Source: Pseudoponticoccus marisrubri
GTDB taxonomy: Bacteria; Pseudomonadota; Alphaproteobacteria; Rhodobacterales; Rhodobacteraceae
Assembly (NCBI RefSeq): GCF_001482405.1
Contig: NZ_LPXO01000008.1
Location: 116,492-180,491, forward strand
Direction of reading: 5' to 3'
Length of the DNA stretch: 64,000 nt
This document shows positions 1 to 11,000 of the stretch, in pieces (the stretch's first letter is position 1; each line of letters starts with the position of its first letter). Below the pieces are notes generated by a model. That model saw nothing but the letters and a program-made list of their open reading frames with translations. It was not told the DNA's origin and searched no databases. Position numbers and translations under genes: made by a program.

Positions 1-3000
1 GCGGCCTTCAGTGCCGCCGCGTCCTGCGCATCGCCGGTGTAGTAGCCCACCAAGCGCAGGTCTCCGGGCCGGTCCTCGCGCGCCAGCGCCACGGCCTGGC
101 TCACGCCCGGCTGCGCCTCGAGCGCCGCCTCGATCTCGCCCAGCTCGATCCGGTGGCCGCGCAGCTTGACCTGGTGATCGACGCGGCCGACGAAATCGAT
201 CCGCCCATCGGCGCGCCGCCGCACCAGATCGCCGGTGCGATACATCCGCCCGGGATGGAAGGGGTTGGCGCGGAATTTCTCGGCGGTCAGCTCGGGCCGG
301 TTCCAGTAGCCGCGGGTCACGCCCTCGCCCCCGATCCACAGCTCGCCCTCCTGCCCGACACCGACCGGCGCCTGCGCCGCGTCCAGCACGTAAAGCTGCT
401 GGTTGGCCAGCGGCGTGCCGATATTGACCACCGCCTCGCCACCCTCGGCCGGGGCGAGGGAGGACCAGATCGTCGTCTCGGTCGGGCCGTACATGTTGGT
501 CACGCTGGCCTCGGTGATCTGCGCGAACTCGGACACCAGCGCCCCGGGCAGCGGCTCGCCGCCCAGGAAGAGATGGCGCACACCGCGCAGCGCATGGCGC
601 GCCTCGTCGTTCATCGCGATCATCCGCGCCATGGAAGGCGTGCATTGCAGATGCGTCACGCCGTGCCGCAGGATCTGCGCCGCGATCGAGAAATCATCCG
701 CCTCAAGCTCGGGCTCGGATGCGGCGGCCTGCACCACCTCGGCCAGCGGCCGCAACCCGTCAAGCACGGTCTGGCGGTCGATCCCGTAATCGATCAGGCA
801 GGCGATCTCGTCCACGCCGATGGCGCGCAGCTCCTCGGTGCGGGCCATGGCATCCTCGACCGTGCCGAACAGCCCGCTGTCGTTGAAATAGCGCTCGAAG
901 GCGAAGTCGAGGATCGCGTCCATCTCCTCGGGCTCCAGCGCGTCCAGCTGCAGGTCGAAGGCGTTGTTGACCCCTTCGGGCCGTTTGAAGGCCGGAAAGA
1001 CCCAGGCATATTGCTTGATCAGCCCGGCGGCCGCGTTCAGGTAGGCCTTCATCGGTCCTCGCGCGATCTCGCGCGCATGGTCCCGCGTGTCGCTGAGGAA
1101 AGTGTGCAGCATCAGCGTGACGGTGAAGTCCTTGGGGTCATGCCCCGCCTCGCGCAGCGCGGCATGGTAGATCCCGATCTTCTCCTGCACCTCGGCGATG
1201 GACTGGCCCAGCAGGTGCGTCAGCACGTTGCAGCCCAGCCGCCCGGCCTCTTCCCAGGTCTTGGGATTGCCGGCGGTCGTGACCCAGACCGGCAGCTCGG
1301 CCGAGACCGGGCGCGGCTGGGTGACGACGGCATGCATCTCGCCATCCTTGCGCGGAAAGGCCACCTCTTCGCCACGCCACAGCCGGCGCACCGTGTCGAT
1401 GTCGCGCAGCATGGCGGGCTTGTTCTCGGGCGGGGTGTTCTCGGGGCGCAGGATGAAATCATCCGGCTGCCAGCCGCTGGCGATGGCCATGCCGGCGCGC
1501 CCGCCGGTCAGGTTATCGATCACCGACCATTCCTCGGCAATGCGCGCGGGATGGTGCAGCGGCGCCACGACGGACCCGGCGCGCACGCCGATGTTGCGCG
1601 TCACCGCGGCCACTGCCGCCCCGGTGACCGAGGGGTTGGGATAGGGGCCGCCGAAGGCGTGGAAATGCCGCTCGGGCGTCCAGACGGCGATAAAGCCGTT
1701 CTCGTCGGCAAAGCGCGCCCCGTCCAGCAACAGCGTGTACTTGTCGCGCCCCACCCCGTCATCATTGCCCCAGTAATACAGCGAAAACTGCATCCCCGAG
1801 CCGCCGCGCCGCATTGGCCCCTTAGAGATCAGCCCGCGATCCTCGTCCGAGCTCATCACCACGGTGAAGCCGCGGGCCGTGGTCCAGAACAGCTCGAGCA
1901 CCGAGATGTCGAAGCTGAGCGAGGTCACGGCAAGCCATGTTCCGGCCGGCCCGAACCCGTCCCGCGTCGCGCCCGTGGCGTGCGGGACATGCGCATCCAT
2001 GCCGGTGTAGAAGTTCAGCACGTTGCGATGCTCGATCATCACGCCCTTGGGCTTGCCGGTCGAGCCGGAGGTGTAGATCAGGTAGGCCAGATCCTCGGGC
2101 CCGCTGGTCGGCGCGGGCGGCGTGGCGGGCTGGGCGGCCAGCCGCGGTTCGGCATCCAGCACCAGCAGGTCGGCGCGGTGCGGCGGCAGCATCGGCTCCA
2201 CACCGGCCTGCGTCACGATCACGGCGGCGCCGCTGTCCTCGACGAAATGCTGCAGCCGGTCGGCCGGGTAGGCCGGGTCCATCGGCAGGTAGGCGCCGCC
2301 GGCCTTGAGGATCGCCAGCGCCCCCACCATCAGGTCGACCGAGCGGCGGCAGCACAGGCCCACCACCTGGCCCGGGCGCACGCCCATCTCGCGCAGCAGA
2401 TGCGCGGCGCGGTTGGCCTGCGCGTCCAGATCGGCATAGGTGACGCGCCTGTCCTCGAAGACCAGCGCCACGGCCTCGGGCGTCTGCGCGACCTGCGCCT
2501 CGAAGGCGCGCTGCATGGTCAGGCTGCGGTCGTGATCCGTCCCGGTCGCGTTCCAGCGGTTCAGCACCATGTCCCGCTCGTCCTCGGGCAGGTCGCCTCC
2601 CGGCGCGGCGGCGGCCAGTTCCAGCCGGGCGGCCCAGAGCTCGGCCATCGCGGGTGCCAGTCGACCGCTGTCATAGCTCAGCCGCGGCGCATCGCCCAGC
2701 TCGACCGTCAGCACGGTGCCCGGTACATGGCCCGCCCCCTGCGACAGGCCGATATGGGGCAGCTCGGGCTGCGACAGTTCGGGCGCGCGCAGGGGCAGGT
2801 CACTGGCAAACCCGTCGGGTGTGGCGGTCCCGTCGGCCAGCGCCGCCAGCGCAGAGCCGTCGATCCGCAGCGGCGCCCAGGGCGCGACCATCCCGGTCGC
2901 GGCCGCCTCGGCCAGCGCGGCATCGGCCCAAGCGATATCCGCCTCGGCCTGCCCGGTCAGCGCCTGGACCCAGCGTGCGATGGCGCCCAACGCCGGGTCG

Positions 3001-4052
3001 GGCAGTGACAGCGCGCGGGTCCGGATCTTGCCCGAGGTCGCGTCGAGCCCGGTCAGCTCGGCCGGTCGCAGCTCGGCCAGCCGTTGCCGCATCAGGCGAT
3101 CCCGCCGCGAGACATGGGCCAGCGCGGCGTCGATGCGGGCAAGCGCCTCGGCCTCCGGTACCGGAACGACATCGCCCACCGCGACCAGCGTATCGGGCGC
3201 GACCGGCGCGCCGCAAAGCTCCGTCAGGCCCGACAGCACCAGCGCGCCTTCGCCGCAGGCGATGGTGACCTGGGCGTCGCTGACCTCCAGCACCGTACCG
3301 GGGGCTGCGTGGCTTTCGACCACGCGCGCCCCGCCGATGCGCAGCAGCCTGTCGCCCAGCCGGATCCGGGCCACACAGAGCGGGTTCCAGTAGTCGCCGT
3401 AATCCAGCGCTCGCACCAGCCGGTGAAGCTCGGCCGCCGGGCGGGACAGGTCCAGCAGACCGCCCCCGGCGGGCCGGTCGGCCAGCGCGTGATAGCTGCG
3501 CTGCGTGACATCCTGGGGGAGGCGCTTCAGCACGCCGCTCTCCAGCTGGTCGAGCAGCCGGTCAAAGCTGGTCAGCGCGGCCTCGTAGGCCTTGGTGTTC
3601 ACGGTCAGCGCCGTGTCGGTATCGTCGATCGCGAAGCCCTCGGTGACCAGCAGGTCGCCGGTATCGACGCCCCGCTCGACCATGTGCCAGCTGACACCGT
3701 GATGCGCCTCTCCCTCGATCAGGGCCCAGACCGGGGCGTTCAGCCCGGCATGGCGCGGCAGGGGGCCGTCATGGAAATTGACCGCGCCCTTGCGCGGCAG
3801 CGACAGCACGTCCTCGGGCAGGATCGCGAGGTTGGCGATGGACAGCAGCCAGTCGAACTCCAGCCCCTCCAGCCGTGCGGCAAGGTCGCGGCCCTTCGCC
3901 TCGACCCGCAGGCCGCGCGCCCGGGCCCAGCCGGCCACGTCCGCGCTGCGGGTCACGACGGCTGCGATGCGGTTGCCGCGTGCCAGCGCCGCCTCGGCAC
4001 ATTGCACCAGGAGCGACTCGCTCCCCATCACCACACAGGAAAACTGGGACAT
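1..4052 (-). CDS. NRPS: formyltransferase + adenylation domain split by a luciferase-like monooxygenase (partial, 3' end outside window)
   Basis: The frame stays open from an ATG at 4052 (GGAG just upstream) to the left edge, giving about 1350 residues. Residues 1-300 resemble methionyl-tRNA formyltransferase; N92, H94 and D130 match the formyltransferase catalytic triad. Residues 300-470 look like a condensation-domain remnant and C-A linker, with no HHxxxDG seen. An adenylation domain follows: A3 YTSGSTGKPKG near 659, A4 LSFDISVLELF near 709. It is then interrupted at about 750-1105 by an FMN-dependent luciferase-like monooxygenase resembling the MupA/Atu3671 family (ISKGPMRRGGSGMQFSLYYW). 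Adenylation resumes with A5 NMYGPTETT near 1184, A7 YRTGDLVR and A8 up to about 1300. Any carrier domain lies beyond the edge. A formylating NRPS may start a chain, as LgrA does; substrate and product are unknown. It is last in a run with the GT2 and PKS genes, 5 nt after the GT2 stop. Confidence 0.9.
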   Translation of the reverse strand, partial: MSQFSCVVMGSESLLVQCAEAALARGNRIAAVVTRSADVAGWARARGLRVEAKGRDLAARLEGLEFDWLLSIANLAILPEDVLSLPRKGAVNFHDGPLPRHAGLNAPVWALIEGEAHHGVSWHMVERGVDTGDLLVTEGFAIDDTDTALTVNTKAYEAALTSFDRLLDQLESGVLKRLPQDVTQRSYHALADRPAGGGLLDLSRPAAELHRLVRALDYGDYWNPLCVARIRLGDRLLRIGGARVVESHAAPGTVLEVSDAQVTIACGEGALVLSGLTELCGAPVAPDTLVAVGDVVPVPEAEALARIDAALAHVSRRDRLMRQRLAELRPAELTGLDATSGKIRTRALSLPDPALGAIARWVQALTGQAEADIAWADAALAEAAATGMVAPWAPLRIDGSALAALADGTATPDGFASDLPLRAPELSQPELPHIGLSQGAGHVPGTVLTVELGDAPRLSYDSGRLAPAMAELWAARLELAAAAPGGDLPEDERDMVLNRWNATGTDHDRSLTMQRAFEAQVAQTPEAVALVFEDRRVTYADLDAQANRAAHLLREMGVRPGQVVGLCCRRSVDLMVGALAILKAGGAYLPMDPAYPADRLQHFVEDSGAAVIVTQAGVEPMLPPHRADLLVLDAEPRLAAQPATPPAPTSGPEDLAYLIYTSGSTGKPKGVMIEHRNVLNFYTGMDAHVPHATGATRDGFGPAGTWLAVTSLSFDISVLELFWTTARGFTVVMSSDEDRGLISKGPMRRGGSGMQFSLYYWGNDDGVGRDKYTLLLDGARFADENGFIAVWTPERHFHAFGGPYPNPSVTGAAVAAVTRNIGVRAGSVVAPLHHPARIAEEWSVIDNLTGGRAGMAIASGWQPDDFILRPENTPPENKPAMLRDIDTVRRLWRGEEVAFPRKDGEMHAVVTQPRPVSAELPVWVTTAGNPKTWEEAGRLGCNVLTHLLGQSIAEVQEKIGIYHAALREAGHDPKDFTVTLMLHTFLSDTRDHAREIARGPMKAYLNAAAGLIKQYAWVFPAFKRPEGVNNAFDLQLDALEPEEMDAILDFAFERYFNDSGLFGTVEDAMARTEELRAIGVDEIACLIDYGIDRQTVLDGLRPLAEVVQAAASEPELEADDFSIAAQILRHGVTHLQCTPSMARMIAMNDEARHALRGVRHLFLGGEPLPGALVSEFAQITEASVTNMYGPTETTIWSSLAPAEGGEAVVNIGTPLANQQLYVLDAAQAPVGVGQEGELWIGGEGVTRGYWNRPELTAEKFRANPFHPGRMYRTGDLVRRRADGRIDFVGRVDHQVKLRGHRIELGEIEAALEAQPGVSQAVALAREDRPGDLRLVGYYTGDAQDAAALKA

Positions 4053-4057
4053 GGTCT

Positions 4058-5083
4058 CTACTCCGCTCGTGCCTCAAAGGCGGTCCCGGGCAGGCGCGCC
4101 CGAACCGCCTTGCGCTTTCCCGGCAAGGGCCGGGTCATCGCGATGAAATCGTGTGTCAGAAGATCGCTCAGGAAATGCGGCGGGTCTGCGCGCTCCTTGC
4201 GCTGGACCAGGCGCCGTGCACGCCAGATCAGCCCGCCCGTTAGATGCGCCAGCGTCGCCGCCACCGCCCCCGCCCGGCCGTGGTTCTTGCTGAAGTAATG
4301 CCACCGGCTGTCCAGCCAGAAGCCGGGGATCCGCGCCCAGCGCTTCATCCCCGTCGAGACCGAGCCGATATGCGCCACGTGGCTGTCGCGCACGTAATGC
4401 GTCTGGTGGCCCGCCCGCGCGGCCCGCAGGCAGAGGTCGGTTTCCTCGAAATAGAGAAAGAACGTCTCGTCGAAGAGGCCAATCTCGTCCAGCACCGACT
4501 GCCGCATCATCATCGAGGCACCGGCCAGCCAGTCGACCCGCCGGGTCGTCTCGGGCACGCCCAGCGGCACCACGTGGCGCCGCAGCAGCCGCGTCAGCGG
4601 ACCCAAGCGCGCCGCGCCCTCCAGCTCGGACCAGGCCGAGGGGAAGCGGAAGGCGGTGACATGGGGCACGCCATCCTCGCCATGGATATGGCTGCCGGCA
4701 AAGCCCGCCTCGGGATGGGTTTCGAGGTGATCCAGCAGCTTGCGGATCGCGTCGGGCGCGGGGAAGGCATCGGAGTTCAGGATGTAGACGTAATCCGGCG
4801 CGCTGCCATCCGACATCCGGGCCCGGATCCCGACATTGTTGCCGGCCCCGAAGCCGCCATTGCGATCGGACCGGATCAGCCGGATCGGCTGGCCCTGCGC
4901 CCAGTCCTCGGTGGCCAGCGCCTCGGCCATGCGGGCATGCGAGCCGTCCTGGCTGTCATTGTCGACGATGACCAGCTCGGCCTCCAGACCCTGCATCGCA
5001 GCCAGCGCCGCGCGGACCGAGCGCAGGGTCATCTCGGCGGTGCGATAGTTGAGAGAGACGACAAGAATCCGGGGCATATTCAT
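4058..5083 (-). CDS. GT2 family glycosyltransferase (rhamnosyltransferase-like)
   Basis: Predicted GT-A glycosyltransferase of family 2, about 341 aa, of the WbbL/rhamnosyltransferase type. The N-terminus has the nucleotide-sugar fold (ILVVSLNYRTAEMTLRSV, then VIVDNDSQDGS) and a DxD-like NSDAFP. The central WLAGASMMMRQSVLDEIGLF and FFLYFEETDLCLRAARAG segments are the acceptor-side motifs of this family, with ED as probable catalytic base. The ATG at 5083 overlaps the upstream PKS stop as TGATG, so translation is probably coupled; a GTG one codon earlier (5086) is an alternative. It lies between the PKS and the NRPS and stops 5 nt before the NRPS start. That fits a sugar-transfer step on the same product, which is inference. 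Donor and acceptor are not predictable. Confidence 0.9.
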   Translation of the reverse strand: MNMPRILVVSLNYRTAEMTLRSVRAALAAMQGLEAELVIVDNDSQDGSHARMAEALATEDWAQGQPIRLIRSDRNGGFGAGNNVGIRARMSDGSAPDYVYILNSDAFPAPDAIRKLLDHLETHPEAGFAGSHIHGEDGVPHVTAFRFPSAWSELEGAARLGPLTRLLRRHVVPLGVPETTRRVDWLAGASMMMRQSVLDEIGLFDETFFLYFEETDLCLRAARAGHQTHYVRDSHVAHIGSVSTGMKRWARIPGFWLDSRWHYFSKNHGRAGAVAATLAHLTGGLIWRARRLVQRKERADPPHFLSDLLTHDFIAMTRPLPGKRKAVRARLPGTAFEARAE

Positions 5084-8000
5084 CACTCCGCCGCCTGGTG
5101 ACCGGGGAAGGCCACGATTTCACCATGCCCGTCGGCCACCGCCTCGGCACCCTGGATCGCCTCGCGCATCTGCGCGGCCAGCACGCGGACATTGGGCTCC
5201 AGCACCATGCTGTCATGATCGCCCGGCACCTCGTGCACCTCGACATGCGGCACGAAGCGCCGCCAGTCATTGTCGGGCAGCACATAGGCGCGTTCGGAAT
5301 TGACCAGCCGGCCCTGCGACACGGTCCACTTGCCGTGCAGCGGCGGACGGTAGAGCACGAGCCGCCCGTCCCATGGCCGCACCCGGTAGCGCGCCACCGC
5401 GCGATAGAAGGCGGCCTCGATCTCGGCATTGTGGAAGGCATGCTCGGCCCCCGTCTCGGCGACCTGCCGGCGCTTGGCAAATTCCCATGCGATGCGGTTC
5501 TTCGCCCAGATGAACGGGTAGAAAACGCCCTTCTCGCGCGCCTGCTGCCACTGGATGAGCAGCCGGTCGCGCCGCTCCAGCGGGCGGCGCTGCGGCAGCG
5601 GGGTGTCCAGCATCACCACCAGGCTCACCTCTTCGCCCATGGCCTCCAGCTGGCGGGCCATCTCGTAGGCGGTGATCCCCCCGCCCGAGAATCCGCCCAG
5701 CATGTAGGGGCCCCTGGGCTGCACCTGCCGGATCTCGGCCAGGTAATCGGCGGCGGCCTCCTCGATTGTCTCGTGCGGGGCCTCGTCGCCATAGAGCCCG
5801 CGGGCCTGCAGCCCGTAGAACGGCCGGTCGGTGCCCAGCAGATGCGCGAGATGGCGCAGGTTCAGCACGTTACCGAACATACCCGCCACTAGGAAGAAGG
5901 GCCGCCGCGCCCCGCCATCGCCGTCATGCATCGGCACGAGATGCGAGAAACGGCGCTCGGGCGTCTTCGGCGCGGCCTCGGCCCCGTCGCCCTCGACCGG
6001 ACCGATCTGCGCCTCGATCATCGCGGCGCAGGTGCGGATGGTCGGCGCCTCGAAGAGGACCGAGATCGGGAAATCGACGCGGAAGGCTTTCTTGACCATG
6101 GCGAACAGGCGCACCGCGATCAGCGAGTGCCCGCCGAGGTCGAAGAAACTGTCCTCGACGCCCACGTTCTGCACGCCCAGCAGCTCTTCCCAGAAGCCGG
6201 CCAGCACCCGCTCGATCTCGGTCTCGGGGGGAACGAAATCGCTGTCCAGCTGCGGCCGCTCGAAGCTCTGGCCCCCGGCCTGCTCGGCCGCGGTGGCGGC
6301 AGCGGTCTGGCGCACCAGCGCGTCGAGGTCCGTCGAGGAGACGACCACCTGCGGCAGGCCCAGCGCCAGCGCCCGGTGAAAGGCCTCGACCCCCTCGGCG
6401 GGCAGGATGCCCTGTTCGAGATTGTGCGCCAGCCGTTCCTCGGCCGGCGACAAGGGCTGAGTGGCATCGGCCGCGTCGACCTCCAGCTCGGCCGCGGTCA
6501 GGGGCGGCGCGGTCTTCAGCATGTCGGCCGAGTCCAACCGGCGGATGGTGAAGCCCGACACCTCGACCACCACGCGCCCTTCCGGATCGCAGATCGTGAC
6601 GTCGAAACTGGCGGTTTCCGCCCCGGCGCGGTTCTGCGCGGCATTGCGCACCCAGGACACCACGCGGTCGGGCAGCGGGCCATGCACGCGCAGCCGCGCG
6701 TAGCGCACCGGCACCCAGAGATGGGTCGGCTGATAGCCCTCGATCAGGTCCATGGCCCAGCCCGTGGCGATGTCCAGCAGCGCGGGGTGAACAAGGCAGC
6801 CATCCCGCTCGGCCAGCGCCGGCAGCGACAGCTCGGCCAGGCCCTCACCCTGGCCCAGCGCGCGGGTGTCCAGCACCTTCCAGCGCGGCCCGAATTCCAG
6901 GTGCACCTCCTGCGCCGAGGCCAGCTTGCCGCCGGCCGGGGCGGTGACGGCGGTGCCGCAGCGAGCGCGGATCGCGTCCAGATCGAGCGGCACGGGCGGG
7001 GTCATCGGCATCAGCGAGACCGCGGCCTGCGCGACCAGCGCGTGGCCCTTGCGCCCGTTCAGCGTGGCATCGGCCAGCACGTCCAGCCCATAGCCTTCGT
7101 CATTGCGCCGCAGCCGCACCCGCACGTCGCGCGATCCGCCCTCGGCCGCCCGCAGGGGCCGCAGGAAGGCGAGGTCGCGCAGCTCGAAACCCTGCGCCCC
7201 TTCATGGGCGGCCAGCGCGTGCGCGGCCAGCGTGACATGGCCCGTGCCCGGCAACAGCGCATCGCCCGCCCGGGTCCGGTGTTCGCCGATTACCCAGTCC
7301 CCGGCATCGAGCGACGTGGTAAAGACCCGGTTGCCCTGCGCGTCAAAGCTCATCTCGTCCAGCAGCGGCAGCGCGACGGGCTCCACCGGGGCCCTGGGCA
7401 GCGTACCGCTGCGCGCGGCAACCGCCTCGGCCGCCATGCCGACCTCGTTCCAGATGCCCCAGTTCAGCGCGACCACGCGGGTCTGGCCGCTGCGCGCCCG
7501 GGCAAAGGCGTTCAGGTACTCGTTGGCGGCCACGTAATCGACCTGCCCCGCCGGGGCCGTCACGGTCGAGGAGGAGGCGAAGAGCACCATCCAGTCCACC
7601 GCCCCGTCGGGGAAGACCTGCCCCAGCACGTCGGTGCCGTGGATCTTCGGCGTGAACACGTCCTCGATGCTGGCCGGCGTCTTGGTCAGAAGCGGCGCGT
7701 CGTCGATCACCCCGGCGCCATGCACGATGCCGGTGATGCGCCCGAAATAGGATTCCACCGTCTGGCGCAACGCCTTCATCTGGCCCAGGTTGCAGACATC
7801 GGCCGCGACCACCATGACCTCGGCCCCGGTGGCCTCTAGCGTCTGCACCGCGCATATGCGGCGCGACACCGGGTCCTGCGGCGCGTGCCGGGCCATGTAG
7901 CTGTCCCAGTCGGCGCGGGCGGGCAGCGCCTTGCGCGCCACCAGCACCAGCTTGGCGCCGCGGGACGCGAAATCCTGCGCGAGGCTGAGCCCGATCCCGC

Positions 8001-11000
8001 CGAACCCGCCGGTGATCAGGTAGACTCCGCCCGACTTGGGCGCCGGCGCGGGCGACAGCGCCACCGGCAGATGCGCGCATTCAAAGCGCCGGTCGCCGCG
8101 CAGCGCCGCGACGCGGTTGCCCGGCGTGGCCATCAGTTCCTCGAGGATGCGCATGTCCAGCGCCGCCTCGGCCGCGGCCCGGGCCTCGGCGGCGCGGCGG
8201 CGGGCCCAGAGAGGCGCCGCCGGCTGTTCGGGCAGGACCACGTCCAGCGTGCCGACGGTGATCCCCGACAGCTCGCGCGGGATGACGCGGGCCGGGCCGG
8301 CCAGCGTGGCCTTTTCGGGATAGGGCAGCGGCTCGTCGCGCAGCCTGGCCGCGCCATTGGTGACCACGCTCAGATGCAGCGGGCGCGGCACGCCCTCGGC
8401 CTCCAGCGCCTGCGCAAGGAAGAGCAGCGCGTAGAAGCCCTGCTCTTGCACCCGGTGGAAGAAGCTCGACCCGGGGCGGAAGCTCTCGTCGCCCGTCACC
8501 AGCCAGAAATGGCCGATCCGCGTAGGCAGCACGCCGCGCGCGGCCAGATCCTGTACCAGCCGGTCATAGCCTTCGCGCCCGCGCTCGGGTGCAAGGATGT
8601 AATTGCCATCCGTCAGGCGCGAGAAGGTGTCGCCGGGGCGCACCTCGACCACCGCATGCCCGGCGGCGCGCAGCCGCGCCGTGGCCCGCGATGCCAGCCC
8701 GCTTTCGTCCGAGAACAGCAGCCATGTCTCGCGCGGAGCTTCGGCCAGGTCATGGGTGACGTCGACATCCAGCGCGGCGGAGCGCGGGCGCCAGACCGGC
8801 TTCCAGCCCCATTCCTCCAGCGCCTCGGTCTTCATCAGGTAATGCGGCGTCTCGGCCGTCTCGGCCTTTCCCGGCGCAATGAAATAGGGGCTGCGCTGGA
8901 AGGCATAGGTGGGCAGCGGCACGCGCAGGCGCCGCGCCTCGCCCCAGACCTGCCCCCAGTCGAAGCTGACGCCCAGCGCCCAGAGCCGGCCCAGCACCTC
9001 GAACATGTGCTTGTCATCCGCGATCCGGTCCTCGGGGTGGCGCAGCGAGGACAGCACCTGGTTGGCGCTCAGCTCGGGGTGCTGGCGCGCCAGCGAGGAC
9101 AGCGCTTTGCCCGGTCCCACCTCGAGGAAGACCCGGTTCGGCGCGGCCAGCGCGCCGACGCAATCGGCAAAGAAGACCGTGCCGCGCAGATGCTCGACCC
9201 AGTAATCGGGATCGGTCGCCTGCGCCTCGGTCATCAGCGCGCCGGTGCGGTTCGAGGTCAGCGGGATCTGCGGCGGGTTGAGCGGGATCGACGCCAGATA
9301 GGCGCGGAACGGCGCGAGGATCGGCTCCAGCATGCGGCTGTGCGCGGCGATGTCGATGCCGATGCGCTGCACCTCGATGCCATCCGCCTCCAGCCGGGCC
9401 TGCAGCGCGTCCAGTGCCGCCTGCGGACCGGTGGCCACCGACAGCTCGGGCGCGTTCACCGCGCCAAGGTCCAGATCCTCGCCCAGGTAGGGGCGCAGCC
9501 GCTCGGCCGAGAGCGCGACCGACAACATGCCGCCCTTGGCCACGCTGTCGAACAGCGTACCGCGCAGATGCACCAGCCCGATGCACTCCTCGAACCCCAT
9601 GACGCCGGCGACGCAGGCCGCGGCGTTCTCGCCCATGGAATGGCCGGTCAGCGCGGCGGGGGTGACGCCCCAGCTCATCCACAGCTGCGCCAGCGCCACC
9701 TCGGTGATCAGGATCAGCGGCAATTGCACCGAGGGTTGCAGCAGCGCGCGGTCGGCCGCCGCCGTGTCGCCTTCGGGCAGCCAGGTGGCCTGGATCTGCC
9801 GTCGTGCCGCGTCGACATCGCCGCCCGCACCGGCCGTGATCCGGGCGAGATGGTCCAGCCCGCGTTCCATCCATTCGGCAAAGACCGGCTCGGTCTCGTA
9901 GAGGTCGCGGGCCATGCCGGCATATTGCGCGCCGCCGCCGGGGAACATGAACACCGTCTCGGGCCGGTCCAGCGCGCTATGGGTGAACACCCGGCGCGGG
10001 TTCCCCTCCTCCAGCAGGCGCGCGGCCTCGTCATGGCTTTCCGCGACGACGATCCGGCGCCGCTCGAAGGCGCGGCGACCCTCCTTCAGGGTCCAGGCCA
10101 CGTCGGCCAGGTCCTGTTCGGGATGCGCGCGCAGGTGATCGGCCAGCCGGCGCGACCCGTCCTCGAGCGCGCCCTTCGAGCGCGCCGACAGCGTCAGGAT
10201 CTGGAAGGGAAAGTCGCTCTCGCCCGGAGCGCCGCGGTCGGGCGCCTCTTCCAGCACCACGTGGGCATTGGTGCCGCCCACCCCCAGCGAGTTCACGCCC
10301 GCACGGCGCGGATGCGCGCTGGCAGGCCAGTCGGTCAGCCGGTCGTTCACGCGAAAGGGCGAGGCCTCGAAATCGATCGCCGGGTTCGGCGCTTCATAGC
10401 CCAGCGAGGGCGGCATCTGCCTGTGGTGCAGCGCCAGCGACGCCTTGATGAGCGAGGCCACCCCCGCCGCCGTGTCGAGATGCCCGATATTCGTCTTGAC
10501 CGAGCCGATGCGGCAATGGCCCTGCGCATCGCTCGTCTCGTGGAACGCCTGCGTCAGCGCGGCCACCTCGATCGGGTCGCCCAGATAGGTGCCGGTGCCG
10601 TGGCATTCCACGTAATCCACCGTGTCGGCGCTGATCCCGGCAAAGGCCTGCGCCTCGGCCACCGCGCTGGCCTGCCCGTCGACCGAGGGCGCGAGATAGC
10701 CCGCCTTCTGCGCCCCGTCATTGTTCACGGCCGAGCCCTTGAGGACCGCCCAGATGTGATCGCCATCGGCCACCGCGTCGGCCATCCGGCGCAGCACCAC
10801 GACACCCGCGCCCGAGCCGAAGACCGTGCCCTGCGCGCGGTGATCGAAGGCATGGCAGGCCCCGTCGGGCGACAGGATCTCGTTCTCCTTGTAGAGATAG
10901 CCGCGCTTCTGGGGCAGCTCGATGGTCACGCCGCCGGCCAGCGCCATGTCGCATTCGCCGTTCATCAGCGCCTGCGCCGCGTAATGCGTCGCCACCAGCG

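Noticed and set aside
153..3008. A 951-codon open frame on the plus strand
   Set aside because: It is the antisense shadow of the NRPS gene: Arg/Gly/His/Pro-rich, no domain motifs, while the minus frame carries continuous NRPS motifs.
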